Position numbers and translations under genes: made by a program. A stretch of DNA of 64,000 bases from Devosia sp. 67-54 (lineage in GTDB: Bacteria > Pseudomonadota > Alphaproteobacteria > Rhizobiales > Devosiaceae), in the NCBI RefSeq assembly GCF_001899075.1, contig NZ_MKVA01000009.1:124001-188000 (forward strand), read 5' to 3'. Below are positions 25,756 to 34,748 of this stretch, one piece after another. Under the pieces are notes generated by a model that had not been told where the DNA came from, searched no databases, and saw nothing but the letters and a program-made list of their open reading frames with translations. Numbering within the stretch: the stretch's first letter is position 1; the number at the start of each line of letters is the position of its first letter.

Positions 25756-26625
25756 CTAGGGTTTGCGGCGCGCCACCATGACGTCGCAGGAGACCTGCGA
25801 CATGATCTCCATCGCCGTGCTCCCCAGCAGCGCGTTCATCACGCCCTGGTGCCCATAGGTGCCGGTGACGACCAGGTCGATGTCGCGGTCGACGACGAAC
25901 TTCGCGAGGATGGGCGCCGGCGCGCCGAGCTCGGCGATGATCTCGACCTCGGCCGCCGCCGCCGGCCCCGCCACTTCGGTGAGCAGCGCCCGGCACTCCT
26001 CGATCACTCCCGGCCGCATGGTCCGTTCGAGATCGGCGCGGTCGCCGGCGAGGCCGCGATACGGAATGTCGAAGGCGTTGAACAGCGTCAGCCGGCCTGG
26101 CCCGAACAGCCCGAGCGCAAGCTCCAGCGCCGTGTGCGAGGTATCGGTGAGATCGGTGGCCACCACCACGCGGCGCGGCGCCGTCAGCAAGCGCTTCTTG
26201 ACGACCAGCACCGGCGCCGTCGCCCGCCTTGCCAGCTCCGGCACCAGCGCGCCGAGATCGTCGCGGCCATAGACGTCCTCGCGGGCAATGCCGGTGATGA
26301 TCAGATCGGTGTTCTCGCGCGACGCCGCTTCCAGCACCACGTCGAGCGGCTTGCCGATCCGGACCTCGACGGCCGATTCGACGCCCTCCCAGCCCGGATA
26401 GTCGAACAGCAGCTTCCGCCGCGCGACCTCGACCGCATCCGCGCCGCGCCGCCACGAGGGCTGGTCGCTCATCGAGGCGCGCTCCTGCACCGCGTGCACG
26501 ATCAGCAGCCGCGCATTCCAGCGGCGCGCAAAGCTCACCGCGCGGTCGAATGCCCGATCGGTTCGCGCCGCCAGATCGGTGGCCAGGGTGATGTGTCGCA
26601 GGTTGATGCGTCGAGCGTCTGACAT
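25756..26625 (-). CDS. Universal stress protein with two UspA domains
   Basis: 289 residues made of tandem UspA folds (about 1-145 and 146-289). The second domain has the ATP-binding pattern G-2x-G-9x-G-S (GTYGHQGVMNALLGST), whereas the first lacks a good copy (GIAREDVYGRDDLGALV). Such pairs with one live nucleotide site are common in proteobacteria and respond to starvation or low oxygen. The start at 26625 is preceded by GGAGGAGGG; an upstream in-frame Met at 26676 is less likely. Confidence 0.9.
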   Translation of the reverse strand: MSDARRINLRHITLATDLAARTDRAFDRAVSFARRWNARLLIVHAVQERASMSDQPSWRRGADAVEVARRKLLFDYPGWEGVESAVEVRIGKPLDVVLEAASRENTDLIITGIAREDVYGRDDLGALVPELARRATAPVLVVKKRLLTAPRRVVVATDLTDTSHTALELALGLFGPGRLTLFNAFDIPYRGLAGDRADLERTMRPGVIEECRALLTEVAGPAAAAEVEIIAELGAPAPILAKFVVDRDIDLVVTGTYGHQGVMNALLGSTAMEIMSQVSCDVMVARRKP

Positions 26626-26970
26626 GGCCGTCCCTCCTCCTTCGGGCACCGTCTCTGAAACGTGCCTCCGAGGCAAGGCCGCGCCGCCCGCGCGCCCGCG
26701 ATCGAGACCTTAGGTCGCGCCATGCGCGATTGACTTCGCGAGGCGAACCGGCCTTCACTGCCGGCATGGTTCGACATCGTGTGTCCTACGAGCTGCTGAC
26801 CGGCTGTTAGCCTGGTTCGGTTACCTGCGCGAGCAAGAGCCGGGCCAGGACCCTCGAACTCATCCCCAAGACCAGCGATCGCACCGGCCGCCTCGAGGCG
26901 GCCCGCGATCCGTCGCCTGCGCTGCCACCGGCCGTCCGGAGGCATGCGCCGGCCATGCTCGAGGACACGC
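26626..26970. other. 345-base region without a gene
   Basis: Holds the promoter of the leftward UspA gene and the leader of the small rightward gene. Two short stem-loops are visible: TCGCGC-cat-GCGCGA (about 26715-26729) and TTCGC-gag-GCGAA (about 26735-26747). No conserved reading frame and no FNR/FixK-type box was found. Confidence 0.5.
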
Positions 26971-27183
26971 ATGGACACCACCTTCAAATACGGCTTCACC
27001 TTCGCCATCTCCGGCGGCAACAAGCTCAACCGCTTCAACAGCTGGGTCGCCGCCAATCTGCCCGATCTCGACTATCGCCTGCCGCCGCAGACGCCGGTCG
27101 AGACCGCGGCGATGACCATCCGGCTCAAATCGCTGGAGGACAGGACCAGGCTGCTGCAGGCGCTGCCGGCCGAGCTGCCCTAG
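26971..27183 (+). CDS. Small hypothetical protein
   Basis: 70 residues, MDTTFKYGFTFAISGG..., not recognised. The case for a real gene is the GAGGA site 5 bases before the ATG, G/C at most third positions, a compact order of aromatic and charged residues (NRFNSWVAANLPDLDYRLPPQTPVE in parts), and a helix at the end. No signal peptide or membrane segment. It lies before the Mrp operon, 122 bases from mrpA. Confidence 0.55.
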   Translation: MDTTFKYGFTFAISGGNKLNRFNSWVAANLPDLDYRLPPQTPVETAAMTIRLKSLEDRTRLLQALPAELP

Positions 27184-27305
27184 GCGCGGCGCCGGCGCTC
27201 CTCCGGAGCATGCGAAGACATCGCGGACCAATGACGGACCGCCGCCTGGCGTAACGCCGAAAGCGGTGGTTGCCGGGGCCATCGTTCGTCTGCAAGATGC
27301 GCGCC

Positions 27306-30230
27306 ATGTCGACCAGCGCGCTGCTCCTGCTCTCCGTGCTCCTGCCTTTTGCGGGAAGCCTCGTCGTCGCGCTGCTGCCGGGGCATGCGCGCGGCGCGGC
27401 CGCGGTGATTTCCGGCATCGTGGCCACCGCCCTCACCGCGCTGGCCGTGCTGTTCTACGGCGCGGTGGCGGCGGAACATGTGCTCCGCACCGAAATCCCC
27501 TGGCTGCCCGATCTGGGGCTGAACATCATCATCCGCCTCGACGGCCTCTCCTGGCTGTTCATGGCGATGATCAGCGGCATCGGCGCGCTGGTGGTGCTGT
27601 ATGCCCACTACTACATGTCGCCCAAGGATCCGGTGCCGCGCTTCTTCGCGCTGCTGCTGGCCTTCATGGGGGCGATGCTCGGCATGGTGCTGTCGGGCAA
27701 TCTGATCCAGCTGGTGCTGTTCTGGGAGCTGACCAGCATCTTCTCGTTCCTGCTCATCGGCTACTGGCATCACAATGCCGGCGCCCGCGACGGCGCCCGC
27801 ATGGCGCTGGTGATCACCGGCGCCGGCGGGCTGGCGCTGTTTGCCGGCGTGCTGCTGCTCGGCCACATCGTCGGCAGCTTCGATCTCGACATCGTCCGCG
27901 CCGCGGGCGAGCGGGTACGGGCGCATCCGCTCTACGCGCCGACGCTGCTGCTCATCCTGTTCGCCGCCTTCACCAAGAGCGCGCAGTTCCCGTTCCAGTT
28001 CTGGCTGCCGCGCGCCATGGCGGCGCCGACGCCGGTCTCGGCCTATCTGCACTCGGCCACCATGGTGAAGGCCGGCGTGTTCCTGCTGGCGCTGCTCTGG
28101 CCGGTGCTGTCGGGCACCGCGCTGTGGTTCTGGATCGTCACCTATGTCGGCATGGCGACGCTGCTGCTCGGCGCCTATTCGGCCATCTTCCAGCAGGACA
28201 TCAAGGGCGTGCTCGCCTATTCGACCATCAGCCATCTCGGCCTGATCACGGCGCTGCTCGGCATGAATTCGCCGCTGGCGCTGGTGGCCGCCGTGTTCCA
28301 CATCGCCAACCACGCGACGTTCAAGGCCTCGCTGTTCATGGCCGCCGGCATCATCGACCACGAGACGGGAACGCGCGACCTGCGGCGGCTGGGCGGGCTC
28401 GCCCGCTACATGCCGGCCACCGCCACGCTCGCCATCGTCGCCAGCGCCGCCATGGCCGGCGTGCCGCTGCTCAACGGCTTCCTGTCCAAGGAGATGTTCT
28501 TCGGCGAGACGGCGCTGCGCAACCCGATCCCCTTCGTCGACGTGTCGCTCCCCGCCGTCGCCCTCGTCGCCGGCGCCTTCGCCGTCACCTATTCGCTGCG
28601 CTTCATCTACAAGGTGTTCTTCGGCCCGCCGCCGACCGGCCTCGAACGCGTGCCGCACGAGCCGCCCGCCCTGATGCGCCGGCCGATCGAGATCCTGGTG
28701 CTGGCCTGCCTGCTCGTCGGCATCATTCCGGCGATCACCATCGGCCCGGCGCTCGCCACCGCGGTCGCCTCGGTTCTCGGTCCCGAAGTGCCCCACTACA
28801 GCCTCGCGGTCTGGCACGGCATCAACGCGCCGCTGCTGATGAGCATCACCGCCCTCGTCGGCGGCGTGCTGTTCTACCTGCTGCTGCGCCGCTATCTGGC
28901 GCGCGGCATCGACGGCCCGCCCTTCATCGCCCACATCGTCGGCCCGCGCATCTTCGAGCGGCTGCTGATCCTGCTGTCGGTGAAATGGGCGAAGGCGCTG
29001 CTGCGCCTGCTCGGCACGCGCCGGCTGCAGCCGCAACTGGCGATCCTGGTCGCCGTCGCGATCGCCGCCGCCTGCATTCCGACGCTGGGCGGCGTCGGCC
29101 CCCTGCCGCTGTCGTGGTCCAATGTGGAACCGGGCCCGGCGCTGATCTGGGTGGTCGGCATGATCTGCGCCGCCGGCGCGGCCACCCAGGCGAAATACCA
29201 CCGCCTGGTGGCGCTGATGCTGCTCGGCGGCGCCGGGCTCGCCACCTCGGCCACCTTCGTGTGGTACTCCGCGCCCGACCTGGCGCTGACGCAATTGCTG
29301 GTCGAGGTGGTGACCACCATCCTCATCCTGCTCGGCCTGCGCTGGCTGCCCAAGCGCTTCGAGGACGCCCAGATCGACCCGTTGAGCCGCTTCAGCCCGC
29401 GCCGCCTGCGCGATTTGGCGCTGGCCGCGGCGGGCGGCGCGGGCCTGGCCGTGCTCTCCTACGCGGTCATGACCCGCGACGCCCCCGACAGCATCGCGAA
29501 ATTCTTCCTCGACAACGCCTATGCCGGCGGCGGCGGCCGCAACGTGGTGAACGTCATTCTGGTGGATTTCCGCGGCTTCGACACTTTTGGCGAAATCACC
29601 GTGCTCGGCATCGTGGCGCTGACCACCTTCGCGCTGCTGCGCCGCTTCCGGCCGGCGGCGGACAGCATCGCCCGGCCCGAGCAGCAGCGCATCCAGAGCT
29701 CGGTGGAAACCGAGCGGGCCGACCACGACGAGGGCACCATCCTGTCGGACTTCCTGTTCGTGCCGTCGGTGATCATGCGCTGGCTGTTCCCGGTGATCGT
29801 GACCCTGGCGCTGTTCCTGCTGCTGCGCGGCCACGACCTGCCCGGCGGCGGCTTCATCGCCGGCGTCACCATGGCGATCGGCTTCACCCTGCAATATCTC
29901 GCCGGCGGCACGCGCTGGATCGAGGACCGGCTGCGCATCCGGCCGGTGTACTGGATCGGCGTCGGCCTCGCGCTGGCGCTGCTGACCGGCGCCGGCGCCT
30001 GGGTGTTCGGCGCGCCGTTCCTCACCTCGCATTTCCAGTATCTCGAGCTGCCGCTGCTCGGCCGCACGCCCCTCGCCACCGCCATGCTGTTCGATTTCGG
30101 CGTCTTCATCCTCGTCGTCGGCGCCACCGTGCTCGTGCTCGTCGCCATCGCGCACCAGTCGCTCCGCTCCGCCCTGCCCGACCGGCATGCACCGGCGCCG
30201 CCCCCCGTCACCGCAGCGGATGGCCGCTAG
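27306..30230 (+). CDS. mrpA: Mrp antiporter subunit A fused to subunit B (group-2 type)
   Basis: A ~974-residue inner-membrane protein. The NuoL/ND5-like core is recognisable in LVLFWELTSIFSFLLIGYW, FTKSAQFPFQFWLPRAM and TISHLGLITALLGM, with conserved Lys and Glu residues for proton movement. An MrpA C-terminal extension follows. The last ~150 residues (from about SDFLFVPSVIMRWLFPV, with GHDLPGGGFIAGV) are a complete MnhB/MrpB domain, so A and B are one polypeptide, as in the PhaAB proteins of rhizobia. It is part of a Na+(K+)/H+ antiporter for alkali and salt tolerance. ATG at 27306 begins the first helix; ATG 27297 and an upstream TTG at 27270 are alternatives, none with a strong ribosome site. 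Confidence 0.93.
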   Translation: MSTSALLLLSVLLPFAGSLVVALLPGHARGAAAVISGIVATALTALAVLFYGAVAAEHVLRTEIPWLPDLGLNIIIRLDGLSWLFMAMISGIGALVVLYAHYYMSPKDPVPRFFALLLAFMGAMLGMVLSGNLIQLVLFWELTSIFSFLLIGYWHHNAGARDGARMALVITGAGGLALFAGVLLLGHIVGSFDLDIVRAAGERVRAHPLYAPTLLLILFAAFTKSAQFPFQFWLPRAMAAPTPVSAYLHSATMVKAGVFLLALLWPVLSGTALWFWIVTYVGMATLLLGAYSAIFQQDIKGVLAYSTISHLGLITALLGMNSPLALVAAVFHIANHATFKASLFMAAGIIDHETGTRDLRRLGGLARYMPATATLAIVASAAMAGVPLLNGFLSKEMFFGETALRNPIPFVDVSLPAVALVAGAFAVTYSLRFIYKVFFGPPPTGLERVPHEPPALMRRPIEILVLACLLVGIIPAITIGPALATAVASVLGPEVPHYSLAVWHGINAPLLMSITALVGGVLFYLLLRRYLARGIDGPPFIAHIVGPRIFERLLILLSVKWAKALLRLLGTRRLQPQLAILVAVAIAAACIPTLGGVGPLPLSWSNVEPGPALIWVVGMICAAGAATQAKYHRLVALMLLGGAGLATSATFVWYSAPDLALTQLLVEVVTTILILLGLRWLPKRFEDAQIDPLSRFSPRRLRDLALAAAGGAGLAVLSYAVMTRDAPDSIAKFFLDNAYAGGGGRNVVNVILVDFRGFDTFGEITVLGIVALTTFALLRRFRPAADSIARPEQQRIQSSVETERADHDEGTILSDFLFVPSVIMRWLFPVIVTLALFLLLRGHDLPGGGFIAGVTMAIGFTLQYLAGGTRWIEDRLRIRPVYWIGVGLALALLTGAGAWVFGAPFLTSHFQYLELPLLGRTPLATAMLFDFGVFILVVGATVLVLVAIAHQSLRSALPDRHAPAPPPVTAADGR

Positions 30231-30563
30231 ATGGAACTGATCCTCGCCCTCAGCATCGGTGTTCTCGCCGCCTCGGGCATCTGGCTGCTGCTGCGCCCGC
30301 GCAGCTTCCAGGTCATCATCGGCCTGTCGCTGCTCTCCTACGCCGTCAATCTCTTCATCTTCAGCATGGGCGGGCTCAAGCGCGACGCGGCGCCCATCCT
30401 CGAGCCCGGCGTCGATGTGTCGGCCTACGCCGATCCGGTGCCGCAGGCCCTGGTGCTGACGGCCATCGTCATCGGCTTCGCCATGACCGCGCTGTTTCTC
30501 GTCGTGCTGCTCGCGGCGCGCGGCCTGACCGGCACCGACCATGTCGACGGACGGGAGCGCTGA
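30231..30563 (+). CDS. mrpC: Mrp antiporter subunit C (NuoK-like)
   Basis: 110 residues with three helices and the conserved acidic segment PVPQALVLTAIVIGFAMTA shared with NuoK. The ATG follows the mrpA stop with no gap, so coupling of translation is likely. Confidence 0.93.
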   Translation: MELILALSIGVLAASGIWLLLRPRSFQVIIGLSLLSYAVNLFIFSMGGLKRDAAPILEPGVDVSAYADPVPQALVLTAIVIGFAMTALFLVVLLAARGLTGTDHVDGRER

Positions 30564-30564
30564 A

Positions 30565-32151
30565 ATGCCGTTCGCCGATCATCTGATCATCCTGCCGATC
30601 CTGCTGCCGATGCTGGCCGGCATCGTGCTCGTCCTCGTCGACGAGCGGCACCACGCCGCCAAGCTGGCGATCAGCATCGTCGCCACCCTGGCCCTGGTGG
30701 TGGTGAGCCTGATGCTGCTGGCCCAGGTCGACGGCGCGGCCCAGGCGAGCCTCGGCGTCTACCGGCTGGGCGACTGGCCGGCGCCCTTCGCCATCGTCCT
30801 CGTCGCCGACCGGCTGGCCGCGCTGATGGTGACGCTGGCCGCGGTGCTGGCGCTCGCCGCCGTGACCTATTCGGCGGCGCGCTGGCACAGCGCCGGGCCG
30901 CACTTCCACACCTTGTTCCAATTGCTGCTGATGGGGCTCAACGGCGCCTTCCTCACCGGCGACCTTTTCAACCTCTTCGTGTTCTTCGAAATCCTGCTGG
31001 CGGCCTCCTATGGCCTGGCGCTGCACGGCTCCGGCCCGGCCCGCGTGCGCGCCGGCCTGCACTACGTCGCCTTCAACCTCGCGGCGTCGTCGCTGTTCCT
31101 CGTCGGCGTCAGCCTCATCTACGGCGTCACCGGCACGCTCAACATGGCCGACCTCGCCATGCGCATGGCCGCCATTCCGGCCGGCAGCCGCCCGCTCTTC
31201 GATGCCGGCCTGGCGCTGCTCGGCATCGCCTTCCTGGTCAAGGCCGGCATGTGGCCGCTGAGCTTCTGGCTGCCGGCCACCTATGGGGCGGCCAGCGCGC
31301 CGGTCGCCGCCATCTTCGCCATCATGAGCAAGGTCGGCATCTACGTGCTGCTGCGCCTGTCGGGGCTGCTCGGCACGGCGCTCGACGGCTTCGGCCATGA
31401 CTGGATGTTCTTCGGCGGCATGGCCACCATGCTGTTCGGCACCGTCGGCGTGCTGTCGTCGCAGGAGCTGCCGCGCATGATCGGCTTCGCCGTGCTGCTG
31501 TCGTCCGGCACGACGCTCGCCATGCTCGGCTATGGCGATGCCGGCGTGACCGCGGGCGCCATGTACTACCTCGTCGCCTCGACCCTCGGGCTTTCCTGCC
31601 TGTTCCTGCTGGCGGAGCTGATGGAGCGCGGCCGCCCGATCGAGGCCGACGTCTTCGCCGTGACCCTCGAGGCCTTCGGCGACGACGAGATCGAGAGCGA
31701 CGCCGATGTGGGCATCGCCGTGCCGGCCACCATGGGGCTGCTGACCATCAGCTTTGCCGGCTGCGCCATCCTCCTCGCCGGCATGCCGCCGCTCGCCGGC
31801 TTCGTGGGCAAGTTCGCCATGCTGCGCAGCATGCTCGGCGCCGGGGCCGGCGGCACGGTTCCCGCGACGACCTGGGGGCTGATGGCGCTCGTCATCGTGT
31901 CGGGGCTGGCGATGCTGATCGCGCTGATGCGCACCGGCATCAACCGCTTCTGGGCCCCGACCGACGACCACGTTCCCCGCGTCCGGGTGGTCGAGATGGC
32001 GCCGATCGCCCTGCTGCTCGGGCTCGGCGTCGCGCTCACCCTGCTCGCCGGCCCGGTGATGGCCTCGATCCAGACGATGTCCGACGGCGTCTACCACCCG
32101 TCCGCCTATGTCGATGCGGTGCTCGGCCCCGCCGCGGAGCGGACGCCATGA
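30565..32151 (+). CDS. mrpD: Mrp antiporter subunit D (NuoN/NuoM-like)
   Basis: A 528-residue membrane subunit with about 14 helices. Conserved segments are GDLFNLFVFFEILLAASYGL (conserved Glu in the helix), KAGMWPLSFWLPATYGAASAP in parts (conserved Lys) and MPPLAGFVGKFAML (conserved Lys). ATG 30565 is one base after the mrpC stop with GGGAG upstream; an in-frame ATG at 30541 would overlap mrpC and is less likely. Confidence 0.93.
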   Translation: MPFADHLIILPILLPMLAGIVLVLVDERHHAAKLAISIVATLALVVVSLMLLAQVDGAAQASLGVYRLGDWPAPFAIVLVADRLAALMVTLAAVLALAAVTYSAARWHSAGPHFHTLFQLLLMGLNGAFLTGDLFNLFVFFEILLAASYGLALHGSGPARVRAGLHYVAFNLAASSLFLVGVSLIYGVTGTLNMADLAMRMAAIPAGSRPLFDAGLALLGIAFLVKAGMWPLSFWLPATYGAASAPVAAIFAIMSKVGIYVLLRLSGLLGTALDGFGHDWMFFGGMATMLFGTVGVLSSQELPRMIGFAVLLSSGTTLAMLGYGDAGVTAGAMYYLVASTLGLSCLFLLAELMERGRPIEADVFAVTLEAFGDDEIESDADVGIAVPATMGLLTISFAGCAILLAGMPPLAGFVGKFAMLRSMLGAGAGGTVPATTWGLMALVIVSGLAMLIALMRTGINRFWAPTDDHVPRVRVVEMAPIALLLGLGVALTLLAGPVMASIQTMSDGVYHPSAYVDAVLGPAAERTP

Positions 32152-32630
32152 GACGGGTGCTCGCCCATCCGCTGCTCTGGCTGGCGCTGTTCGCGATGTG
32201 GCTGCTGCTGGCGCGCAGCCTGGCGCCCGGGCAGATGCTGCTGGCCGCCATCGTCGCCAGCATCGGCAGCTGGGCCGCCTCGGCGGTGGAAGCGCCACAG
32301 CCGCGGCTGCGCCGCCCCGGCCTCGTCGTCAAGCTGGTCGGCCGCGTTCTGGCGGACATCGTGGTGTCCAACATCGCCGTGCTCAAGCTGGCGCTGGGCC
32401 GGCGCGAACCGCGCTCGAAATTCGTCGCCATCCCGCTCGAGCTGCGCGATCCGAACGGCCTTGCGGTGCTGGCCTCGATCATCACGGCGACGCCGGGCAG
32501 CGCCTGGATCAACTACAACGCCCGCACCGACACCGTGCTGGTGCACGTGCTCGACACCGAGGATGGAGACGCCTGGGGGCAGGCGCTGAAGCGCACCTAC
32601 GAATCCCTGCTGCTGGAGATCTTCAGATGA
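32148..32630 (+). CDS. mrpE: Mrp antiporter subunit E
   Basis: 160 residues: two N-terminal helices, then a small cytoplasmic domain with ASIITATPGSAWINYN and LVHVLDTEDGDAW, the MrpE pattern. It overlaps mrpD by four bases (ATGA) and mrpF by four bases. Confidence 0.92.
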   Translation: MRRVLAHPLLWLALFAMWLLLARSLAPGQMLLAAIVASIGSWAASAVEAPQPRLRRPGLVVKLVGRVLADIVVSNIAVLKLALGRREPRSKFVAIPLELRDPNGLAVLASIITATPGSAWINYNARTDTVLVHVLDTEDGDAWGQALKRTYESLLLEIFR

Positions 32631-32908
32631 GCACCATCATCCTGACCGTGGCCATCCTCTTCGCCGAGCTGCTGCTCGGGGCGGCGCTCTGCGTCGCCTG
32701 CTGGCGCCTGCTCAAGGGACCGCGGGCGCAGGACCGCGTGCTGGCGCTCGACAGCCTCTATCTCACCGCCATGCTGCTGTTCCTGACCTTCGGCATCAGC
32801 TCCGGCCAGACGCTGTATTTCGAGGCGGCGCTGGTGATCGGGCTGCTCAGCTTCGTCTCCACCGCGGCCCTGGCGAAATTCCTGATGCGCGGCGAGGTCA
32901 TCGAATGA
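32627..32908 (+). CDS. mrpF: Mrp antiporter subunit F
   Basis: 93 residues with three helices, and the family motif RLLKGPRAQDRVLALDSLY after the first. The overlap with mrpE (ATGA) fixes the start. Confidence 0.92.
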   Translation: MSTIILTVAILFAELLLGAALCVACWRLLKGPRAQDRVLALDSLYLTAMLLFLTFGISSGQTLYFEAALVIGLLSFVSTAALAKFLMRGEVIE

Positions 32909-33294
32909 GCTCGTTCGATGCCGTTCCGGTCTGGGCCGCGCTGCTGGTCGGCGCCTGCCTCGTCATCGGCGCCGCCATCACGCTCGCCGGCACCATCGGC
33001 CTCGCGCGCTTCGGCACCTTCTACCAGCGCATTCATGCGCCGACCCTCGGCAGCAGCTTCGGCACCGGCTTCGTGCTCCTTGCCTCGATGCTGTTTTTCT
33101 CCGTGACCGAGACGCGCCCGGTGCTGCACGAGCTGCTGATCCTGGTGTTCGTCATCGTCACGACGCCGGTGACGCTGATGCTGCTGGCGCGCGCCGCCCT
33201 CTACCGCGATCGCGCCGAAGGCAACGACGTGTTCCCCGAGCCGGCCGCCCCACCCGACGGTGCCGGACCCGAGCAGAACGAGCCGCCCCGCTGA
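32905..33294 (+). CDS. mrpG: Mrp antiporter subunit G
   Basis: 129 residues. Three helices with GTIGLARFGTFYQRIHAPT (conserved RxHAPT) between the first two, then a hydrophilic Pro/Ala-rich tail not needed in shorter homologues. It is the last gene of the operon and starts within mrpF (ATGA). Confidence 0.92.
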   Translation: MSSFDAVPVWAALLVGACLVIGAAITLAGTIGLARFGTFYQRIHAPTLGSSFGTGFVLLASMLFFSVTETRPVLHELLILVFVIVTTPVTLMLLARAALYRDRAEGNDVFPEPAAPPDGAGPEQNEPPR

Positions 33295-33338
33295 CGGAGC
33301 GCCGCGGCCAGTCCCGCGCCGGAATGAGCGGCTGTCGC

Positions 33339-33407
33339 TCAGCCATTGGTGATGGCGAACGGCGCGTGCACGTCGTTGTCGATCGCGAAGGGCGGTGGGT
33401 CGGCGGG
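33339..33407 (-). repeat. C-terminal tail repeat, copy 1
   Basis: Codes for the last 22 residues of secreted protein A. It matches 34078-34146 in all but about seven of 69 bases; 21 of the 22 encoded residues agree. Confidence 0.85.
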
Positions 33408-34070
33408 CTTCGGCTTGGGCGGTGGCGGCGGTGGTGCAGGCGGCGCCGGGTGGGCGATGACCCTGCAGATGAGGCCCATGCGACGGATCGGGCCTTCATC
33501 CCCATCGTCCAGGACGACCGTGCCGAAGACGCCGACGGCGATGGCGCCGCCGCCGCAATCGCGCGTGGCGCTGCCGATTGCTGCACCCCGGCTGAAGCCG
33601 GAGAGCGCCGAATTGGCGGTCTCATAGGTCTGCATGTTGCGGCAGAGCAGCCTGAAGGCATGGACGAGGTTCGCCCCCGACCTTTGGATGCTTATTCCGG
33701 CAGCCGCCATGCCGTCGGGGCATATTACTTCCCCCCAGAAGGCAATGCCGGATTTTTCCGCCTTGCCCGCCACGCCGCCATGCCTGGCCGAGGGGGGAGG
33801 ATCGAGACGCGGCGCCTGGATCTTGGAGCCGAGCAGCCGTCCGCCCTTGGACTGAAGGCATTGCGCCGCGATGCCGTCGAGGTCCTTGTCGGAATTCTCG
33901 TCGATGCCCACGAGCACGTAGCCATCCGGGCACTGCAGCTCGAACGGCACGCCGCCGCCGGCGCCGCCATAATCGTCGGTACGCCCGACCTGCGCGAGAG
34001 CGGCGCCCGCCCACAGCGACAGCAGCGCGGCCAGCACCGGCGCGATGATCCCTTTCGTCGACATTTTCAC
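33339..34070 (-). CDS. Secreted six-cysteine protein A with Pro-rich tail (new family, see findings)
   Basis: A 243-residue exported protein, function unknown. The signal peptide ends near AALAQVG (about residue 26). The core holds three similar units, each beginning with Cys followed by a Gly-containing 'L-x-G-I' strand and ending with a hydrophobic strand and a Cys: LQCPDGYVLVGI...IAAQC, VICPDGMAAAGI...FRLLC, RDCGGGAIAVGV...MGLIC. A linker of nine consecutive prolines and KPK leads to the tail ADPPPFAIDNDVHAPF-AITNG. It is the third gene of a leftward operon, 7 bases after protein B, with AGGA as ribosome site. I know no named family for it. Confidence 0.85.
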   Translation of the reverse strand: MKMSTKGIIAPVLAALLSLWAGAALAQVGRTDDYGGAGGGVPFELQCPDGYVLVGIDENSDKDLDGIAAQCLQSKGGRLLGSKIQAPRLDPPPSARHGGVAGKAEKSGIAFWGEVICPDGMAAAGISIQRSGANLVHAFRLLCRNMQTYETANSALSGFSRGAAIGSATRDCGGGAIAVGVFGTVVLDDGDEGPIRRMGLICRVIAHPAPPAPPPPPPKPKPADPPPFAIDNDVHAPFAITNG

Positions 34071-34077
34071 GTCCTGA

Positions 34078-34146
34078 CTAGCCGTTGGTGATGACGAACG
34101 GCGCGTGCACGTCGTTGTCGATGGCGAATGGCGGTGGGTCGGCGGG
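34078..34146 (-). repeat. C-terminal tail repeat, copy 2
   Basis: Near-identical to 33339-33407. Codes for PADPPPFAIDNDVHAPF and the final five residues of secreted protein B. Confidence 0.85.
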
Positions 34147-34737
34147 TGTTGCCGGCTGGGGCGGCTGGGGCGGCGGAGGCGGCGGGCGATAGGTGGCGCA
34201 GATCAGCCCCAGCGCATTGATGCGGGCGTCGCCGCGGATCAGCAGGCCGCGGGCATAGGAGTCCGGCCCGCAATCGGCAGACCCCGGACTGCCGCCGGCG
34301 CCGCCATTGGACTTCGTCGCCTTGCTGTCGCCCAGGCCCGGCGCCGGCAGGTTGCGGCAGGTGAGCCAGAAGCTGTGCACCAGCCCCACCGCCGATTCGG
34401 TGACGTGGATCTGCTGCACCACCATGCGCCTGGGGCAGACGATCGTGCCGTCGGGATTGAACCGCCCATTGTCGTTGTCGAGGCCGCGGGTCGCCAGCCG
34501 ATAGTGCTTGCCCGTCGGCCAGCCGTCGTGGAGCGCCACGCAGGCGCCGGTGACCATGTCCATGTCCTTGCCCGCCTTGTAGTCGATGGCGACGAGCGCA
34601 TCGCCGGGCCGGCATTCGTCGAGATAGCGCGAGCCCCCCGGCCCCCCGATCGGCTTGGTGGTGCCATCGAAGGCGAGGGCCGGGGCGGCCAGCACCAGGG
34701 CGGCGGCGAGCGCCGGGGCGAAGCGGGAGCAGCGCAT
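34078..34737 (-). CDS. Secreted six-cysteine protein B with Pro-rich tail
   Basis: 219 residues. Signal peptide MRCSRFAPALAAALVLAAPALA. The three-unit cysteine core is DECRPGDALVAI...VTGAC, IVCPRRMVVQQI...FWLTC and ADCGPDSYARGL...LGLIC. After a run of prolines it ends in the same tail as protein A (Ala changed to Val near the end). The frame is open upstream through protein C; ATG 34737 is chosen because it starts a good signal peptide 11 bases after the protein C stop. Likely periplasmic or secreted; function unknown. Confidence 0.85.
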   Translation of the reverse strand: MRCSRFAPALAAALVLAAPALAFDGTTKPIGGPGGSRYLDECRPGDALVAIDYKAGKDMDMVTGACVALHDGWPTGKHYRLATRGLDNDNGRFNPDGTIVCPRRMVVQQIHVTESAVGLVHSFWLTCRNLPAPGLGDSKATKSNGGAGGSPGSADCGPDSYARGLLIRGDARINALGLICATYRPPPPPPQPPQPATPADPPPFAIDNDVHAPFVITNG

Positions 34738-34748
34738 GGCCCGGGCGC

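Noticed and set aside
27180-30586. Long frames on both strands over the mrpA-mrpC region (about 1,100 codons each)
   Set aside because: Composition is Gln/His/Arg/Glu-rich antisense-type text. The mrpA frame matches the NuoL-like family throughout.
33325-33341. TGAGCG-gctgt-CGCTCA hairpin between mrpG and secreted protein A as a two-way terminator
   Set aside because: Stem of six with no T-run on either side, and it overlaps a stop codon; too weak to call.
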